Counted from the stretch's first letter, positions 1 to 8,933 are shown. The stretch: DNA of 64,000 nt from Nitrospira sp. (GCA_024760545.1 CP060501.1:4108036-4172035), one strand, 5' to 3'. The notes: generated from the sequence alone by a model not told the origin. Translations and numbers: made by a program.

Positions 1-111
1 CACCCCTACAGGCGCATTCAAAATGGTGAATATTGGGGAACGGGTCAAGGCGGATTCGGAGGGAACTGGGGCGGCTTTGGCGGCGGCACGAGTGGGGAGG
101 GGTGGAGATAG
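1..111 (+). CDS. C-terminal end of a Gly-rich protein (partial)
   Basis: The frame beginning at base 1 is open from the window edge to a TAG at 109-111. It reads as a tail rich in Gly, Trp and Phe (GTGQGGFGGNWGGFGGG). Such tails occur on exported or surface proteins, but nothing identifies the family. The next gene starts about 100 bases later on the same strand. Only 36 residues are visible, so this could also be chance; the low-complexity glycine pattern and the position just upstream of a + gene favour a real 3' end. Confidence 0.45.
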   Translation, partial: HPYRRIQNGEYWGTGQGGFGGNWGGFGGGTSGEGWR

Positions 112-211
112 CGGAGAGAAGCGAAACTGACCCACGGATTTGGTGCGACTCATCTGTGCAGTGTCCCATACTGCCGGTTCTCAATTTTCTAACCATAGTG
201 GAGATTCAGCA

Positions 212-985
212 ATGAACAGTACCTGTATCTGGAGCCGGTTCCAGTCGACGCTGAGCGTCGTTGCAATCCTATCTCTATTCATATCAGGCTGTGCAACCAC
301 GGCCCATGAAAGTAAGACCGCTTCAACTCCCTCTCAAGACATCACCGATGCCGCGATCGAACGCTACATTCGCACCCACCCGGAAGTGATCGTCCAATCG
401 CTGCAAGCCATGGAAGCCAAGCGGCAGGCTGAACTGCAAGAGCGTCAAAAAACAGCTGTCGCGGCGAAACAAAAGGAGCTGCTGCACGATCCGACATCAC
501 CGGTCAGTGGAAATGCGAAAGGCGAGATTACCGTGGTGGAGTTTTACGACTACCGCTGCGGCTACTGCAAGAAAGCGGCTTCGGCTGTTACGGAACTTCA
601 GAAGGAAGATCGCCGTGTGCGGGTGGTTTATAAGGACTTCCCAATATTGGGCGAGCCGTCGGAGCTTGCGGCCAAGGCCGCGCTCGCGTCTCAGGCGCAA
701 GGCAAGCACCAGGCATTCCATGAAGCGTTGCTTGCGTCTCATGCCGATATGACCAAGGAAGCGATCTTGAAGATTGCCATTCGCGTTGGCCTCGACGCCA
801 AACGTCTGGAGGCTGACATGGCCGACCCAAAGTGGCAGGCTGTCATCGAGAAGAATCGAGCGCTCGCTAACGAGCTCGGCATCTCGGGCACCCCCGGCTT
901 CATCGTGGGAACCGAACTGGTGCCTGGAGCACTGGATTTGAATGGACTGAAAGAATTAATTGCTCGGGCGGGATATGGAAAATGA
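212..985 (+). CDS. DsbA-family thioredoxin-fold lipoprotein
   Basis: Predicted periplasmic, membrane-anchored thiol:disulfide oxidoreductase of 257 aa. The ATG at 212 follows a GGAG eight bases upstream; a longer reading from 140 lacks a ribosome site and was rejected. Residues 1-30 form a lipoprotein signal with lipobox ISGC. A helical, charged stretch (about 45-90) precedes the thioredoxin fold, as in ScsC/BdbD-like DsbA proteins. The redox motif is CGYC at about residues 116-119 and the cis-proline loop is GTPGF near 227. Family knowledge: such proteins oxidise or isomerise exported cysteines. No DsbB partner is adjacent, so the electron acceptor is unknown. Confidence 0.9.
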   Translation: MNSTCIWSRFQSTLSVVAILSLFISGCATTAHESKTASTPSQDITDAAIERYIRTHPEVIVQSLQAMEAKRQAELQERQKTAVAAKQKELLHDPTSPVSGNAKGEITVVEFYDYRCGYCKKAASAVTELQKEDRRVRVVYKDFPILGEPSELAAKAALASQAQGKHQAFHEALLASHADMTKEAILKIAIRVGLDAKRLEADMADPKWQAVIEKNRALANELGISGTPGFIVGTELVPGALDLNGLKELIARAGYGK

Positions 986-1202
986 CGAATGCGGAAATCA
1001 AAGCCGGCCAAACGAAACCAATATGGACTGGCAGTCACCTCGCGGCGCTTGACGACGGCCGCGAACCGGCCGAGAATGTGCGCGCGCGTGGGCGTGTATA
1101 GTCTCTTGCCGAGACCAACAGGATCCTAGAAAGTGAGCCTCCGGCTTACAACGAGAGACGAGGGTAACTTGAGGGACGGAAATATCAACCGGGGAGTCCT
1201 CA

Positions 1203-2171
1203 ATGATCGACATCGTTCGCTGTCGGCATGGGATGCTGGTTGGCGCGGCGTGGTTGTGCTGCACCACATTTCTGTGCAGCCTCTCGATGGCCTTCGCGGA
1301 AGAACCGGCACCGCCGGCCACTGCTGACACGAGCCATGAAGAGATAGGTCAGACGGCAGAAGGTGTCGACAATCAGGGACGAGGGGGCCTGCCGGGGCTT
1401 GTTGAACCCAACGCCACCGTACATGTGACCGCGCCGACAGCGAGTCTCGCCACTGTCCGAAACGCGATCCAGGTGACGTCGAAGAGCGTCTCCGTGAACC
1501 TCCGCATCGCCCCGAACCTTCCGGTGACGGTCCCCGTCGAGATCAGCGTCGCATATATCTCTCCTGCCCAAACCCAGCGCCAGACGAAGACCTATAATCC
1601 CGCCACCGGTCTGACCCTTCTGTATCATGAGGCCGAAGGGGACGGTAAGCCTCGATCTATGCATCTCGATATCACGGTGCGCGAGCTGGTTCCGAATGGG
1701 CAATCTTTCTCATCCGGTAAAGATCTCACGATCATCCCGCTCTACGACGTCTCGCTCAGTCAGTTGAGGTTCGCTATGCTTTCCGCTTGTGATCTCCATG
1801 GGAAAAATGACATCACCTTGCGCTGGGACTCGCCTGACGGACGGAGGAGAGAGGCCAAATTTGTCGTCGCCAAACACGGGGAAAAGGTGATCAGGCAGTT
1901 CTCGTGGGGCCACCGGGGAGTCAGCGCGCAGTCGACTCTCGTTGAGCCAAGCATGCAATTTGTTGAGCGTGATCCCATCCCTGATTTGGGCTTCAACCCG
2001 TTACGTCGTTCATCAACTCCGTTAGTGCCGGGACCGAAGAAACAGGTGTTTAACTTTGTCTTGGATGAGAAGGCATCAGGGCCGTTTGACCAGACGACCG
2101 TGATCGCCGGATGTCAGGCGAGGATTAAATACCGCATCGACCGCAAGGTGATGACGTTTGATCGATTCTAG
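1203..2171 (+). CDS. Secreted protein of unknown function
   Basis: A 322-aa protein that I do not recognise. The ATG at 1203 is preceded by GGGGAG with good spacing. Residues 1-32 are a signal peptide ending ...MAFA before EEPAPP, so the mature protein should be periplasmic or secreted. The mature part starts with a Pro/Ala-rich linker (about 33-75) followed by beta-rich sequence without clear motifs and only two cysteines. It stands alone, about 220 bases after the DsbA-like gene, and need not share its transcript. Confidence 0.7.
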   Translation: MIDIVRCRHGMLVGAAWLCCTTFLCSLSMAFAEEPAPPATADTSHEEIGQTAEGVDNQGRGGLPGLVEPNATVHVTAPTASLATVRNAIQVTSKSVSVNLRIAPNLPVTVPVEISVAYISPAQTQRQTKTYNPATGLTLLYHEAEGDGKPRSMHLDITVRELVPNGQSFSSGKDLTIIPLYDVSLSQLRFAMLSACDLHGKNDITLRWDSPDGRRREAKFVVAKHGEKVIRQFSWGHRGVSAQSTLVEPSMQFVERDPIPDLGFNPLRRSSTPLVPGPKKQVFNFVLDEKASGPFDQTTVIAGCQARIKYRIDRKVMTFDRF

Positions 2172-2507
2172 GGCATCTGTTTTCCTGCACACGACTGTGC
2201 GCGCTATCGACACGGAGTAACGTGCAACGGCGACGTGAGCCACTTAGTCATTACTTCCGAGCACTTGATGAAGGCCCTTCGGCTCGAGAGTGGATCGGAA
2301 TTCTGATGATCCCAGGCGGCGTACTCACTCCTAGCACTAGGAAGATGGATCTACCACGGTGATAGGCCATCATTGAGAAGAATCTGGCTCTCAGCCAAAC
2401 TCAAGATCATACCGTTCGCGAAAAAAAAGAACAGACCCTGACTCATTAACGGCTCACTCAGCCGATCTTGGGCTGCACAAGCCAGGTACTAGCTATACAC
2501 ATCTACC
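2172..2507. other. Intergenic region, 336 bp
   Basis: No supported gene on either strand. It contains an A8 run near 2423-2431 and no convincing hairpin terminator. It probably holds the promoter of the hydrolase gene at 2508, but I see no clear sigma-70 or sigma-54 element. Confidence 0.5.
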
Positions 2508-3452
2508 ATGTCCTCCTTGTTCTGGCTTTTCTTCTGTACGTTGGTTATCGGTGTCGGCATCGTGCTGTGGTTCGGCGTTGATACTAGACGCGCGTACGCA
2601 CGGATCGCCGGCAACAGCAGGATCTTACCGTCGCCGCCGGGAAATATTGAATTCAAGTGCGAAGGCAACGGGGTTCCTGTCCTGGTTATCCACGGAAGCG
2701 GAGGAGGGTACGACCAAGGTGAGCTCATCGCAAAGGCCCTCCTAGACGAACACTTCGAATGGATAGCGCCGTCTCGCTTTGGATACCTGCGCTCGACATT
2801 CCATCAAGGCGCGACGTTTGACGACCAAGCTGAGGCCTATGCCCACCTTCTCGATAGTCTTGGCCTGCATAAGGTTGCCGTCCTGGCACTCTCGCACGGT
2901 GGTCCGTCGGCGCTGCTGTTCGCGGCACTGTACCCTGAGCGGGTCTCCTCGCTTACGCTACTGTCCTGCGGGGTTGCGTCTTCGTTGGATGCGGGACAGG
3001 TCGAGGCAAGTCAAAAGGGGGAGGCGCTGACGATGATTTTCAAGTTCGATGTACTCTACTGGCTTGTCAGGAAGTTTCTGCGCAAGCGCCTGATGCGCTT
3101 GATGGGTGCCAGTGAAAGCGTGATCGCGAATTTCTCAACCGACCAGCGCACCTTGGTCAATCAGGTAATCGATTGCATGGCACCGGTCACTCCACGATAT
3201 GCTGGGGTCGTGTTTGACAACAAGGCAGCGATGCCGAATGCGCGGGTGCACGCCATCCGCGCTCCGACACTCATCTTGCACGCAAAGGACGACAGTCTTC
3301 AGCTCTTTCGAAACGCAGAGTACGCGCTGGCCAATATCCCCGGGGCCCGCTTGGTTGCCTTCGATCGGGGAGGCCATCTTCTGCTTGCGGTCGAGCAGCC
3401 GGCTATTCAAATGGAAGTCAGGAAATTCATCTTGACCCATGCCGGCAAGTAA
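2508..3452 (+). CDS. Membrane-anchored alpha/beta hydrolase
   Basis: A 314-aa alpha/beta-hydrolase-fold enzyme. An N-terminal hydrophobic helix (about residues 4-24) should anchor it in the inner membrane or act as an uncleaved signal. The oxyanion region is VIHGSGGG (about 66-73). The nucleophile elbow reads ALSHGG with Ser near residue 129, a variant of G-x-S-x-G in which the first Gly is Ala. The acid is probably the Asp in LHAKDDS and the base the His in DRGGH near the C-terminus. The substrate cannot be predicted. The stop codon overlaps the first codon of a truncated VOC gene, so sequence behind this gene has been deleted or recombined. Confidence 0.85.
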   Translation: MSSLFWLFFCTLVIGVGIVLWFGVDTRRAYARIAGNSRILPSPPGNIEFKCEGNGVPVLVIHGSGGGYDQGELIAKALLDEHFEWIAPSRFGYLRSTFHQGATFDDQAEAYAHLLDSLGLHKVAVLALSHGGPSALLFAALYPERVSSLTLLSCGVASSLDAGQVEASQKGEALTMIFKFDVLYWLVRKFLRKRLMRLMGASESVIANFSTDQRTLVNQVIDCMAPVTPRYAGVVFDNKAAMPNARVHAIRAPTLILHAKDDSLQLFRNAEYALANIPGARLVAFDRGGHLLLAVEQPAIQMEVRKFILTHAGK

Positions 3453-3586
3453 TCCAGCAGGCTGGGGCCAAGATCGTTGTTCCGATCGGCGATCGCTCCT
3501 ACGGGATGCAAGATTTTCGAATCGCAGATCCAAACGGTAACGAACTCAATATCGGACAGGCGCTCGCAGACGACAGCTGGCGCTGA
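3449..3586 (+). pseudogene. 3' fragment of a VOC (glyoxalase/dioxygenase) family gene
   Basis: Starting at GTA 3449 the frame encodes 45 residues ending at TGA 3584-3586. The stretch AGAKIVVPIGDRSYGMQDF followed by RIADPNGNELNIGQ is the hallmark C-terminal beta-alpha-beta-beta-beta end of VOC-superfamily proteins (DPxGNxL/I). No start codon or N-terminal half exists upstream, because the preceding sequence is the end of the hydrolase gene in another frame. It is therefore a remnant left by a deletion or recombination with its junction near 3450. Confidence 0.75.
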
Positions 3587-3872
3587 CTACTCGCTCTCCA
3601 CCTTGCCATAGACCTGCCTCTCTCGGTGAACGATGGCCGTTCGAACAGCACATTGAACTACGCTCACAGATCGCGATCGGTCAACAGATTAAGGCGAAGC
3701 GAAACTAAGCGGCCATGATGAAGTAAGTACATTCTAGTAAGGTTGTCGCTGAGAACCAGTAGGTGCCCTAGTTGTGAGGAGTGCGATTGCATGTCAGCAT
3801 CGAAATGCCGGATCGCTGAGTACATATCGCCGCGGGGCGCTTCGTGTCATGGCTGCAACGGCCGTGCAGTGA

Positions 3873-5195
3873 GTGGTAAGTGTGATGGACACAAATAATT
3901 CATCATTTAGTCGGAGCTTTTGGATCACTGGTATTGTTTTCATAGCGACAATTTCAGCCTCGTGTTCATATACAGGCCGACATGTGCTTGGGTTTTGTAA
4001 AACATTCGATGAGCTTCCGCTGACTCCGTCGGTTCAGACATTTCCGTCCGTCGGACTTGAAAATCTGGGGATTATCAAAGTGATGAATGGGACCGGCACT
4101 GCGACACTCGATCACGGAGCTTTCATGCGGGTCGAGCACAGTGTAGATATTCCGGACTACGCAAATAAGGCCACCGTTTTTCTTAACGGTTGGAACTTGA
4201 GTTACCGTGGTCCTGACGACCAGCATGTCGTCGGGCTTGCAACGTTAGTCGGTAGGGTCAGACTTGAGGGCAAGAAGCTGACATGGAATGCAATGGGTAT
4301 CCTCAGCGACAATGATGCCGCTGAAGCGTACGCGTGGACCTACCACTATACCGTCATCGCCTGGAACGACACGGCGCTTAATGTGCTCGTGAACCACGAC
4401 GACACCGACAATTTCTGTCAGCCGGGGACCGGCGCCTCGGACAACTTCTATTTCGCCGATAACAGAGAAACCTACACGGCTCTTTCCTCGTTTAGTTCGT
4501 TTCTCCAGAACCCCGACTTTCCTCCAAACGGGCCCGTTGCCATTCTCCCACGCGGGTTTGGATTCAGTTGGACCAACGACCACAAGTTGCTGCAACTGGC
4601 ATACAGTTTGGATCACAGTGAAGCCTTTGCTGAGTACGGCAAGAAATATAAAAAGGCATTTGACGAGATTCCCGCTCCGTTGCCGACTCCCGCCAGCACC
4701 TTGGACGCGCGTTTTGTAAGTTGGAACACCTATGGCATTCTCAAGGACAATAGTCTGAGAAGGGAATATCTATTCGGCGAAATGGTCTCTGCCGTAGGTG
4801 GGAGTGATGTTGGAGCACGGCAACCTCCTTTTTCGATTCTGCCGCTTCAGAGTCCTAGCGGAGATGCCTGCATTCCTCAGGGCGACTTTCATGGTGTGCA
4901 GGCCGAAGACTTTGTCATTGAGAATGTCCCATTCGATTACGCCATACCGATGCTGACGGGTTGGGAGTTGCGTTACCCGTGTAATGATGAAAATGTTAAG
5001 GAGATCGGGATTTGGATAGATAGATGGGAATATGTGAAGGACCCTGCCGTCTCTACGGGAAGATTGAGTTATACGCTTTCTTCAGTCCTGCATGACAAGG
5101 ATAATGATCCCGGACACAACCGCCGTCACAAAGTGACGATCCTTGGACTAAAGCCGACGAGCGCTGTGACAGCGAAACCGGGTGCGCCACGGTAG
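3873..5195 (+). CDS. Putative lipoprotein of unknown function
   Basis: A 436-440 aa protein. Two starts compete: GTG 3873 and ATG 3885; neither has a strong ribosome site. The N-terminus has a hydrophobic segment and a lipobox-like SASC, so it is probably a lipoprotein. The rest is rich in aromatic residues, Asn and Asp with beta-strand character (for example WNLSYRGPDDQHVVG, and a second similar GWELRYPCNDENVKEIG near residue 370). This suggests two repeated beta-sandwich modules, each carrying GW[NE]L[SR]Y. No family recognised. It is isolated, with about 280 and 240 bases of flanking non-coding DNA. Confidence 0.75.
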   Translation: MVSVMDTNNSSFSRSFWITGIVFIATISASCSYTGRHVLGFCKTFDELPLTPSVQTFPSVGLENLGIIKVMNGTGTATLDHGAFMRVEHSVDIPDYANKATVFLNGWNLSYRGPDDQHVVGLATLVGRVRLEGKKLTWNAMGILSDNDAAEAYAWTYHYTVIAWNDTALNVLVNHDDTDNFCQPGTGASDNFYFADNRETYTALSSFSSFLQNPDFPPNGPVAILPRGFGFSWTNDHKLLQLAYSLDHSEAFAEYGKKYKKAFDEIPAPLPTPASTLDARFVSWNTYGILKDNSLRREYLFGEMVSAVGGSDVGARQPPFSILPLQSPSGDACIPQGDFHGVQAEDFVIENVPFDYAIPMLTGWELRYPCNDENVKEIGIWIDRWEYVKDPAVSTGRLSYTLSSVLHDKDNDPGHNRRHKVTILGLKPTSAVTAKPGAPR

Positions 5196-5437
5196 CGCCT
5201 TTCAGTCCGTCGGGATGGTCGATGCTGCGTTGTGTTACGCAAAGCCTTCTCTCGGTCCCACTGGAACTGCATGAAGCCATTCTAGAGGAGTGACTCAGTA
5301 TTGTTCATGAGGCTCCGGCCAAACTTCTGCATCGTGAATAGAGTGCCCACGTTGCCATAGACCTGCCTCTCTCGAAAACGTAGAATGTGCCCAGCTGTCC
5401 TTCCTTCGTGGAGATCAAGAGCTAAGGGAATAGGCAC

Positions 5438-6064
5438 ATGAAGATCGCCATTATCGGTGCCTCGGCCGGTATCGGGCTTGAGGTGACGCGTCTCGCCCTT
5501 CAGAAGGGCCATGAAGTGAGCACCTTGTCGCGGCGGGTCGTTCCACTCCCAGATCACCCCAATCTAAGAAGGGTGCAGGGCAGTGCGACGAACCTCAATG
5601 ACGTCAGGGCTGTAGTGGCGGGAGCCGAGGTTATCCACGTGACACTCGGCACAAAAAGTCCTTTCCCCACAACGATGTTCTCCGACTCGGCGCGCCTCTT
5701 ACTTCAGGCATTACAGGAGACCGGTTCTTCCGCAACGCTTCTCGTGCTCACCGGGTTCGGTGCAGGCGATAGCTGGAGCTACAACGCTCTCCCGATGAGG
5801 ATCCTGTTCACACTGTTGCTCAAGACAGTCTATGCGGACAAGAGCGAACAGGAGCGGCTGATTGCCGAGGCCTATCCACGCTGGGAAATTGTGCGGCCGG
5901 GCCGGTTAACCAACGGCACAATGACGGGCCGTTATCGCGTACTGGATGAGCTGGTCGAAGGGATGCGGATCGGGGCTATTTCCCGATCTGATGTGGCGCA
6001 CTTCATGGTAGCGCAGGCGGAACACCCGACTTGCCTTGGCAAGTACGTGGCGCTTACGTACTGA
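5438..6064 (+). CDS. NAD(P)-binding NmrA/SDR-like protein
   Basis: A 208-aa Rossmann-fold protein. The N-terminus MKIAIIGASAGIG carries the glycine-rich dinucleotide-binding motif, followed by SRR at the end of beta-2, a typical NADP-preferring feature. TGFGAGDSWSY lies in the region of the catalytic Ser/Tyr of extended SDRs, but no clean YxxxK is present, so it may be an atypical reductase or a redox-sensing NmrA-like protein. It resembles the NAD(P)H-binding family PF13460. The next gene starts 21 bases downstream on the same strand and may be cotranscribed. Confidence 0.85.
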   Translation: MKIAIIGASAGIGLEVTRLALQKGHEVSTLSRRVVPLPDHPNLRRVQGSATNLNDVRAVVAGAEVIHVTLGTKSPFPTTMFSDSARLLLQALQETGSSATLLVLTGFGAGDSWSYNALPMRILFTLLLKTVYADKSEQERLIAEAYPRWEIVRPGRLTNGTMTGRYRVLDELVEGMRIGAISRSDVAHFMVAQAEHPTCLGKYVALTY

Positions 6065-6085
6065 CGTCGATCAGGAGGTTCTGTC

Positions 6086-6550
6086 ATGAAGTCAAACACC
6101 AAACGGGTATGCATCATGTCGTTCGTGGCGGCATTGGTGATCACGGGAGACGCTGTTTCTGCGCGAGCAGCAGAGGTTGAACCGATTTCGGAAGGGGCGC
6201 CGGTTCTGATGGTTCAGGCACCGGTTGCGCCTGAAGCCCCACAGTCGAGCACTCCACTGTCTGAGAACGCGCGCATCCTCGTGGGGCACTGGCGCAAGAC
6301 GACCATCGTGTTCGAACAGCCAAAGGACGAACATTTGGTCTTACATGCCGACGGTACGTTGGAGAACTGGATCGTGACGGCTTCCAGCCGCTCGCCGATG
6401 ACGCCTGGTGTGTGGAGAAGCGAAGGGAAGATTCTTGAACTGCTATTAGAAGGACAAGAGCACATCGCTCAGCCGTTTACGATCCACGAGGGGCAGCTTG
6501 TGTTTCCGAACATCCCAAACCGGCGCCGCTTCTGGGAAAAAATCGAGTGA
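6086..6550 (+). CDS. Secreted lipocalin-like hypothetical protein
   Basis: A 154-aa protein with a strong ribosome site (AGGAGG, good spacing) before ATG 6086. Residues 1-28 are a signal peptide ending in ARAA. A Pro/Ala linker leads to a compact beta-rich domain: LVGHWRKT, HADGTLENW, GVWRSEGKIL, FPNRRRFW-like end. The pattern of W/G-rich strands in the order 'GxW ... DGT ... GxW' resembles small lipocalin-like domains that report on folding or lipid binding. Function unknown. Confidence 0.75.
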   Translation: MKSNTKRVCIMSFVAALVITGDAVSARAAEVEPISEGAPVLMVQAPVAPEAPQSSTPLSENARILVGHWRKTTIVFEQPKDEHLVLHADGTLENWIVTASSRSPMTPGVWRSEGKILELLLEGQEHIAQPFTIHEGQLVFPNIPNRRRFWEKIE

Positions 6551-6630
6551 TCGAGCGGCAAAAACAAATACGCGGCGCTCATCTCCTGAAAGCGATGTGA
6601 TGACTTTCGCCTCAGAAGCCCCTACCATTC

Positions 6631-6670
6631 TGTATCTTTTTCGATCCAAGAGTGAATCAAATCTGATTCA
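6631..6670. promoter_or_regulatory. Tandem UAS palindromes (site a)
   Basis: 6653-6670 is a perfect TGAATC-N6-GATTCA. 6631-6648 is a degenerate copy (TGTATC-N6-GATCCA). Centres are 22 bp apart. This matches the paired operators at six other places in the window. It lies about 94 bp upstream of the -24/-12-like element at 6755. Confidence 0.6.
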
Positions 6671-6754
6671 ATTAAAATCTCTGTAAGGGTCTAACTCAAG
6701 CCAGCACCGCCGAATTCATTTGGGGATGCTCGCTGTGAAAGATTCTGACGCCAT

Positions 6755-6770
6755 AGCATCGAACTTGCTA
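6755..6770 (+). promoter_or_regulatory. Degenerate -24/-12 promoter
   Basis: TAGCATCGAACTTGCT fits the sigma-54 consensus TGGCACGrNNNTTGCW in the -12 half exactly, but the first G of the essential -24 GG is A. It is located 53 bases before the zinc-ribbon start codon and at the same distance from UAS site a as the better promoters are from theirs. Weak or decayed. Confidence 0.35.
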
Positions 6771-6822
6771 GCAATAACATATGAAGGTTTGTTCGCGTTC
6801 CTGCAGGGTTGAGGAGAGGTCG

Positions 6823-7185
6823 ATGACTGTGGCGGTTTGTCTTGAATGCGGACGGATGAAGGCTGGCGCATGGACGTCCTGCCCTCACTGTAACTTTCAG
6901 CCACATGGTGAGGAGGAGCTAGCCAAGTCATTGATGGTGTCCGACCAGTGGGTCCCATCCGACATACTGGTAGAGTTCGCCGCTCGCCGGCAGTTGGGTG
7001 AACAGTTCAACTTCGAGCCGGAGTTGGTAGAGCAGTTCAAACAGCGGGTGGTGGCTTTGATCCCGCTTACTCAGGATGGGCTACCAGTTCGGAGCCAGGA
7101 TATGCAGCAGCTCCCCGCCGAGATACCGGCCTTATCCGTTGAGGCTGCGCCGTTCCGCAAGCCGTGGTGGCGGTTTTGGAATTAG
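6823..7185 (+). CDS. Small zinc-ribbon protein
   Basis: A 120-aa cytoplasmic protein. ATG 6823 is chosen because GAGGAGAGG lies immediately upstream with ideal spacing; an in-frame ATG at 6781 has none. The N-terminus has CLECG ... CPHC, a four-cysteine zinc ribbon (about residues 6-25), followed by a charged helical part and a C-terminal PWWRFWN, perhaps a membrane- or protein-docking tail. Function unknown. It lies downstream of UAS site a and may belong to the sigma-54 regulon proposed here. Confidence 0.75.
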   Translation: MTVAVCLECGRMKAGAWTSCPHCNFQPHGEEELAKSLMVSDQWVPSDILVEFAARRQLGEQFNFEPELVEQFKQRVVALIPLTQDGLPVRSQDMQQLPAEIPALSVEAAPFRKPWWRFWN

Positions 7186-7221
7186 GAGAAATGACGGTTC
7201 TCTCGTCAATGTAAGAAAACG

Positions 7222-7677
7222 CTACCGAACGGCAGATTGATCTAGCGGATTCTGTCTAGGAACGGCCCGTCCTTCCTCCAAGTCTTGTAAGTCCGACCAA
7301 GCAGTGATGTCGGTCCGGGATGGATCGATGGCGGCAAGGTATTTTTTGAACCGTGCTGCACTCGCAGGAGAACTCGGTCCGCGGTTCAGCAGCTTCTGAT
7401 TCCATTCTTCCAACTCGGCGGCCGTACGCGGCCGTGCCTGCCGTTCAAACCATCCCACGACTCCTTCATCGGCAGGATTGGCCTGGACAGCGTCCGTGAA
7501 TTGCCCGCTGGTGATTCCCGCAAACTCCATCAGCCGTTCGTCCATCGGGCAGGGATAGATGTATTCGCCTTCGGTGCCGGCAAGCACGGCGCGACACTTG
7601 TCGATCATGCGCGCGAGATGGGCATAGCCCGCCAGCCTGAATCGCATGCTGCGGGGGAAGTTTTTCCGCAGATCCAT
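7222..7677 (-). CDS. DUF5069-family protein
   Basis: A 151-aa protein starting at ATG 7677 (MDLRKNFPRSMRFRLAGYAHLARMIDKCRA), which is the conserved N-terminus of DUF5069 proteins: 'L..L.R.ID K.RA...G'. It is cytoplasmic with no membrane segment. Typical conserved positions are FAGITSGQFTDAV (mid) and GWF near 85. It starts two bases after the stop of the DUF3386-like gene, so the pair is almost certainly cotranscribed and translationally coupled. The biochemical role of the family is unknown. Confidence 0.85.
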   Translation of the reverse strand: MDLRKNFPRSMRFRLAGYAHLARMIDKCRAVLAGTEGEYIYPCPMDERLMEFAGITSGQFTDAVQANPADEGVVGWFERQARPRTAAELEEWNQKLLNRGPSSPASAARFKKYLAAIDPSRTDITAWSDLQDLEEGRAVPRQNPLDQSAVR

Positions 7678-7679
7678 AA

Positions 7680-8351
7680 TCAGAGCAACTTGTGGTTCTT
7701 GAACGTCAGGTGTTTGACCACGACCTGCCCCTGCTCGTAGGAGATAATCCGTCTTGTCGCCGGCAGATCGCATGCGCCGACGCGGACATGGCTGTCGGTG
7801 AAGCTTTCGACATTGGTCAATTTGCCGTCGGTGGGTGAATAGTAATACACCGTGTATTTGGTAGTGAGATTCTTCTGATCCTGCGTGACCGAACTTTCTT
7901 CAACATTGATCGTAAACGCAAACGGATTCATGCCCGGATGGGCCATTTTTCGATTGATCTGTGTGATGCGATTGTCCTTAACGCGGTAAAAGGAATTGGA
8001 GCCATGGATGTTCAGCTTGGCGCCGAATGGATGGCCATCTTCCTCCATCGTGAGCGAATACTTCCCGTCGGATTCTTCGAAGCTCCGCGGCCCACGATGG
8101 ACTGCGATCATGCCCAGCTGCTCTTGCGCCCACTTTTGTGTTTCACCGTCGGTCAACTGAACGGAGACTTCGCGGGGACTCTTGACGAGCACCGAGCCGC
8201 TGGTTTCTTTCCCGTTCACATTCACCGTGAGATCTGCCGTGAATCCCTGAAAATCCTTCGGCCACCGGGCGGTCGATTCGAATGCTCGGCGCAGGACCGA
8301 ACGAGCTTGCGGGTCATCGGTTATGGTCGATGCTTCTTGCGTATGTTCCAT
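7680..8351 (-). CDS. DUF3386-like protein
   Basis: A 223-aa protein. The start at ATG 8351 follows AAGAGGAG at good spacing; an open frame continues upstream to 8531 but crosses the palindromic control region. No signal peptide is visible. The repeated beta-strands FQGFTADLTVNVNGKETSG, YSLTMEEDG, NPFAFTINVEE and KYTVYYYSP resemble DUF3386, a family found with photosynthetic and nitrifying lineages and thought to form a lipoprotein-carrier-like barrel. Function unknown. Forms an operon with the DUF5069 gene. Confidence 0.75.
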   Translation of the reverse strand: MEHTQEASTITDDPQARSVLRRAFESTARWPKDFQGFTADLTVNVNGKETSGSVLVKSPREVSVQLTDGETQKWAQEQLGMIAVHRGPRSFEESDGKYSLTMEEDGHPFGAKLNIHGSNSFYRVKDNRITQINRKMAHPGMNPFAFTINVEESSVTQDQKNLTTKYTVYYYSPTDGKLTNVESFTDSHVRVGACDLPATRRIISYEQGQVVVKHLTFKNHKLL

Positions 8352-8372
8352 GATGGCTCCTCTTAGAGAATG

Positions 8373-8395
8373 TACCAGACTGGTATAGTTATACC
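8373..8395. promoter_or_regulatory. Overlapping palindromes upstream of the DUF3386 gene
   Basis: 8373-8385 is TACCAG-A-CTGGTA, and 8382-8395 is GGTATA-GT-TATACC. The CTGGTA/GGTATA half-site is shared, giving three half-sites in 23 bp. It lies 22 bases from the DUF3386 start codon, where a repressor would block transcription or initiation. Candidate operator; the regulator is unknown. Confidence 0.5.
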
Positions 8396-8597
8396 GAGGC
8401 CCGCGGTATTGCTCAATAGTGAAATCCCCTTGATTCGTCGGCATCTCGCCCTCAAAAGCGTGAGGACGCATTGCGGACAGGCCATACATTCGATATTCAA
8501 AAAACTTTATAGTTCTGATATACTTCGACAATTTTTAGGTCGGGATGTTGAGACCTTGTAGCCCCGATCAGCCGTGAGTCTTTGAGAAAGGGTGGGC

Positions 8598-8933
8598 ATG
8601 GAACGACGAGCTGCTTCGCATACCGAAGAAGAGGAGATGAACCAACGCCGTAAATTGTTGAATGCGGCAAGGCGAGGCGACACGAAAGCCATCAGTAAAC
8701 TGTTCGAGCTCTATCAAGTTCGCGTGCTCAGTGGAGATCAGCTGGCAAAGGTCAACAAAACGTCCATGTATATGGCTCCCGTTAAGAACTCACATGGGAG
8801 CAAGTCCAAGGCTCTGGACAAAAAGGCGAAATCGACCGCTTCGGCGGCGGTGAAGAATGCGAAGACGGTTCCAGCGAAACCAGCCCATAAAAAGCCGGTC
8901 AAAGCAGCTAAAGGCACATCCAAGCATAAGTGA
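8598..8933 (+). CDS. Small protein with lysine/alanine-rich tail
   Basis: A 111-aa protein. GAAAGGG precedes ATG 8598; GTG 8592 and ATG 8637 are alternatives. The N-terminal half is helical and charged (EEEEMNQRRKLLNAARRGD, then AISKLFELYQVRVLSGDQL). The C-terminal 50 residues are a disordered tail of Lys, Ala, Pro and Ser repeats (KKAKSTASAAVKNAK, PAHKKPVKAAKGTSKHK). Such histone-H1-like tails bind nucleic acid. Possibly a small nucleoid- or RNA-associated protein (inference). Confidence 0.65.
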   Translation: MERRAASHTEEEEMNQRRKLLNAARRGDTKAISKLFELYQVRVLSGDQLAKVNKTSMYMAPVKNSHGSKSKALDKKAKSTASAAVKNAKTVPAKPAHKKPVKAAKGTSKHK

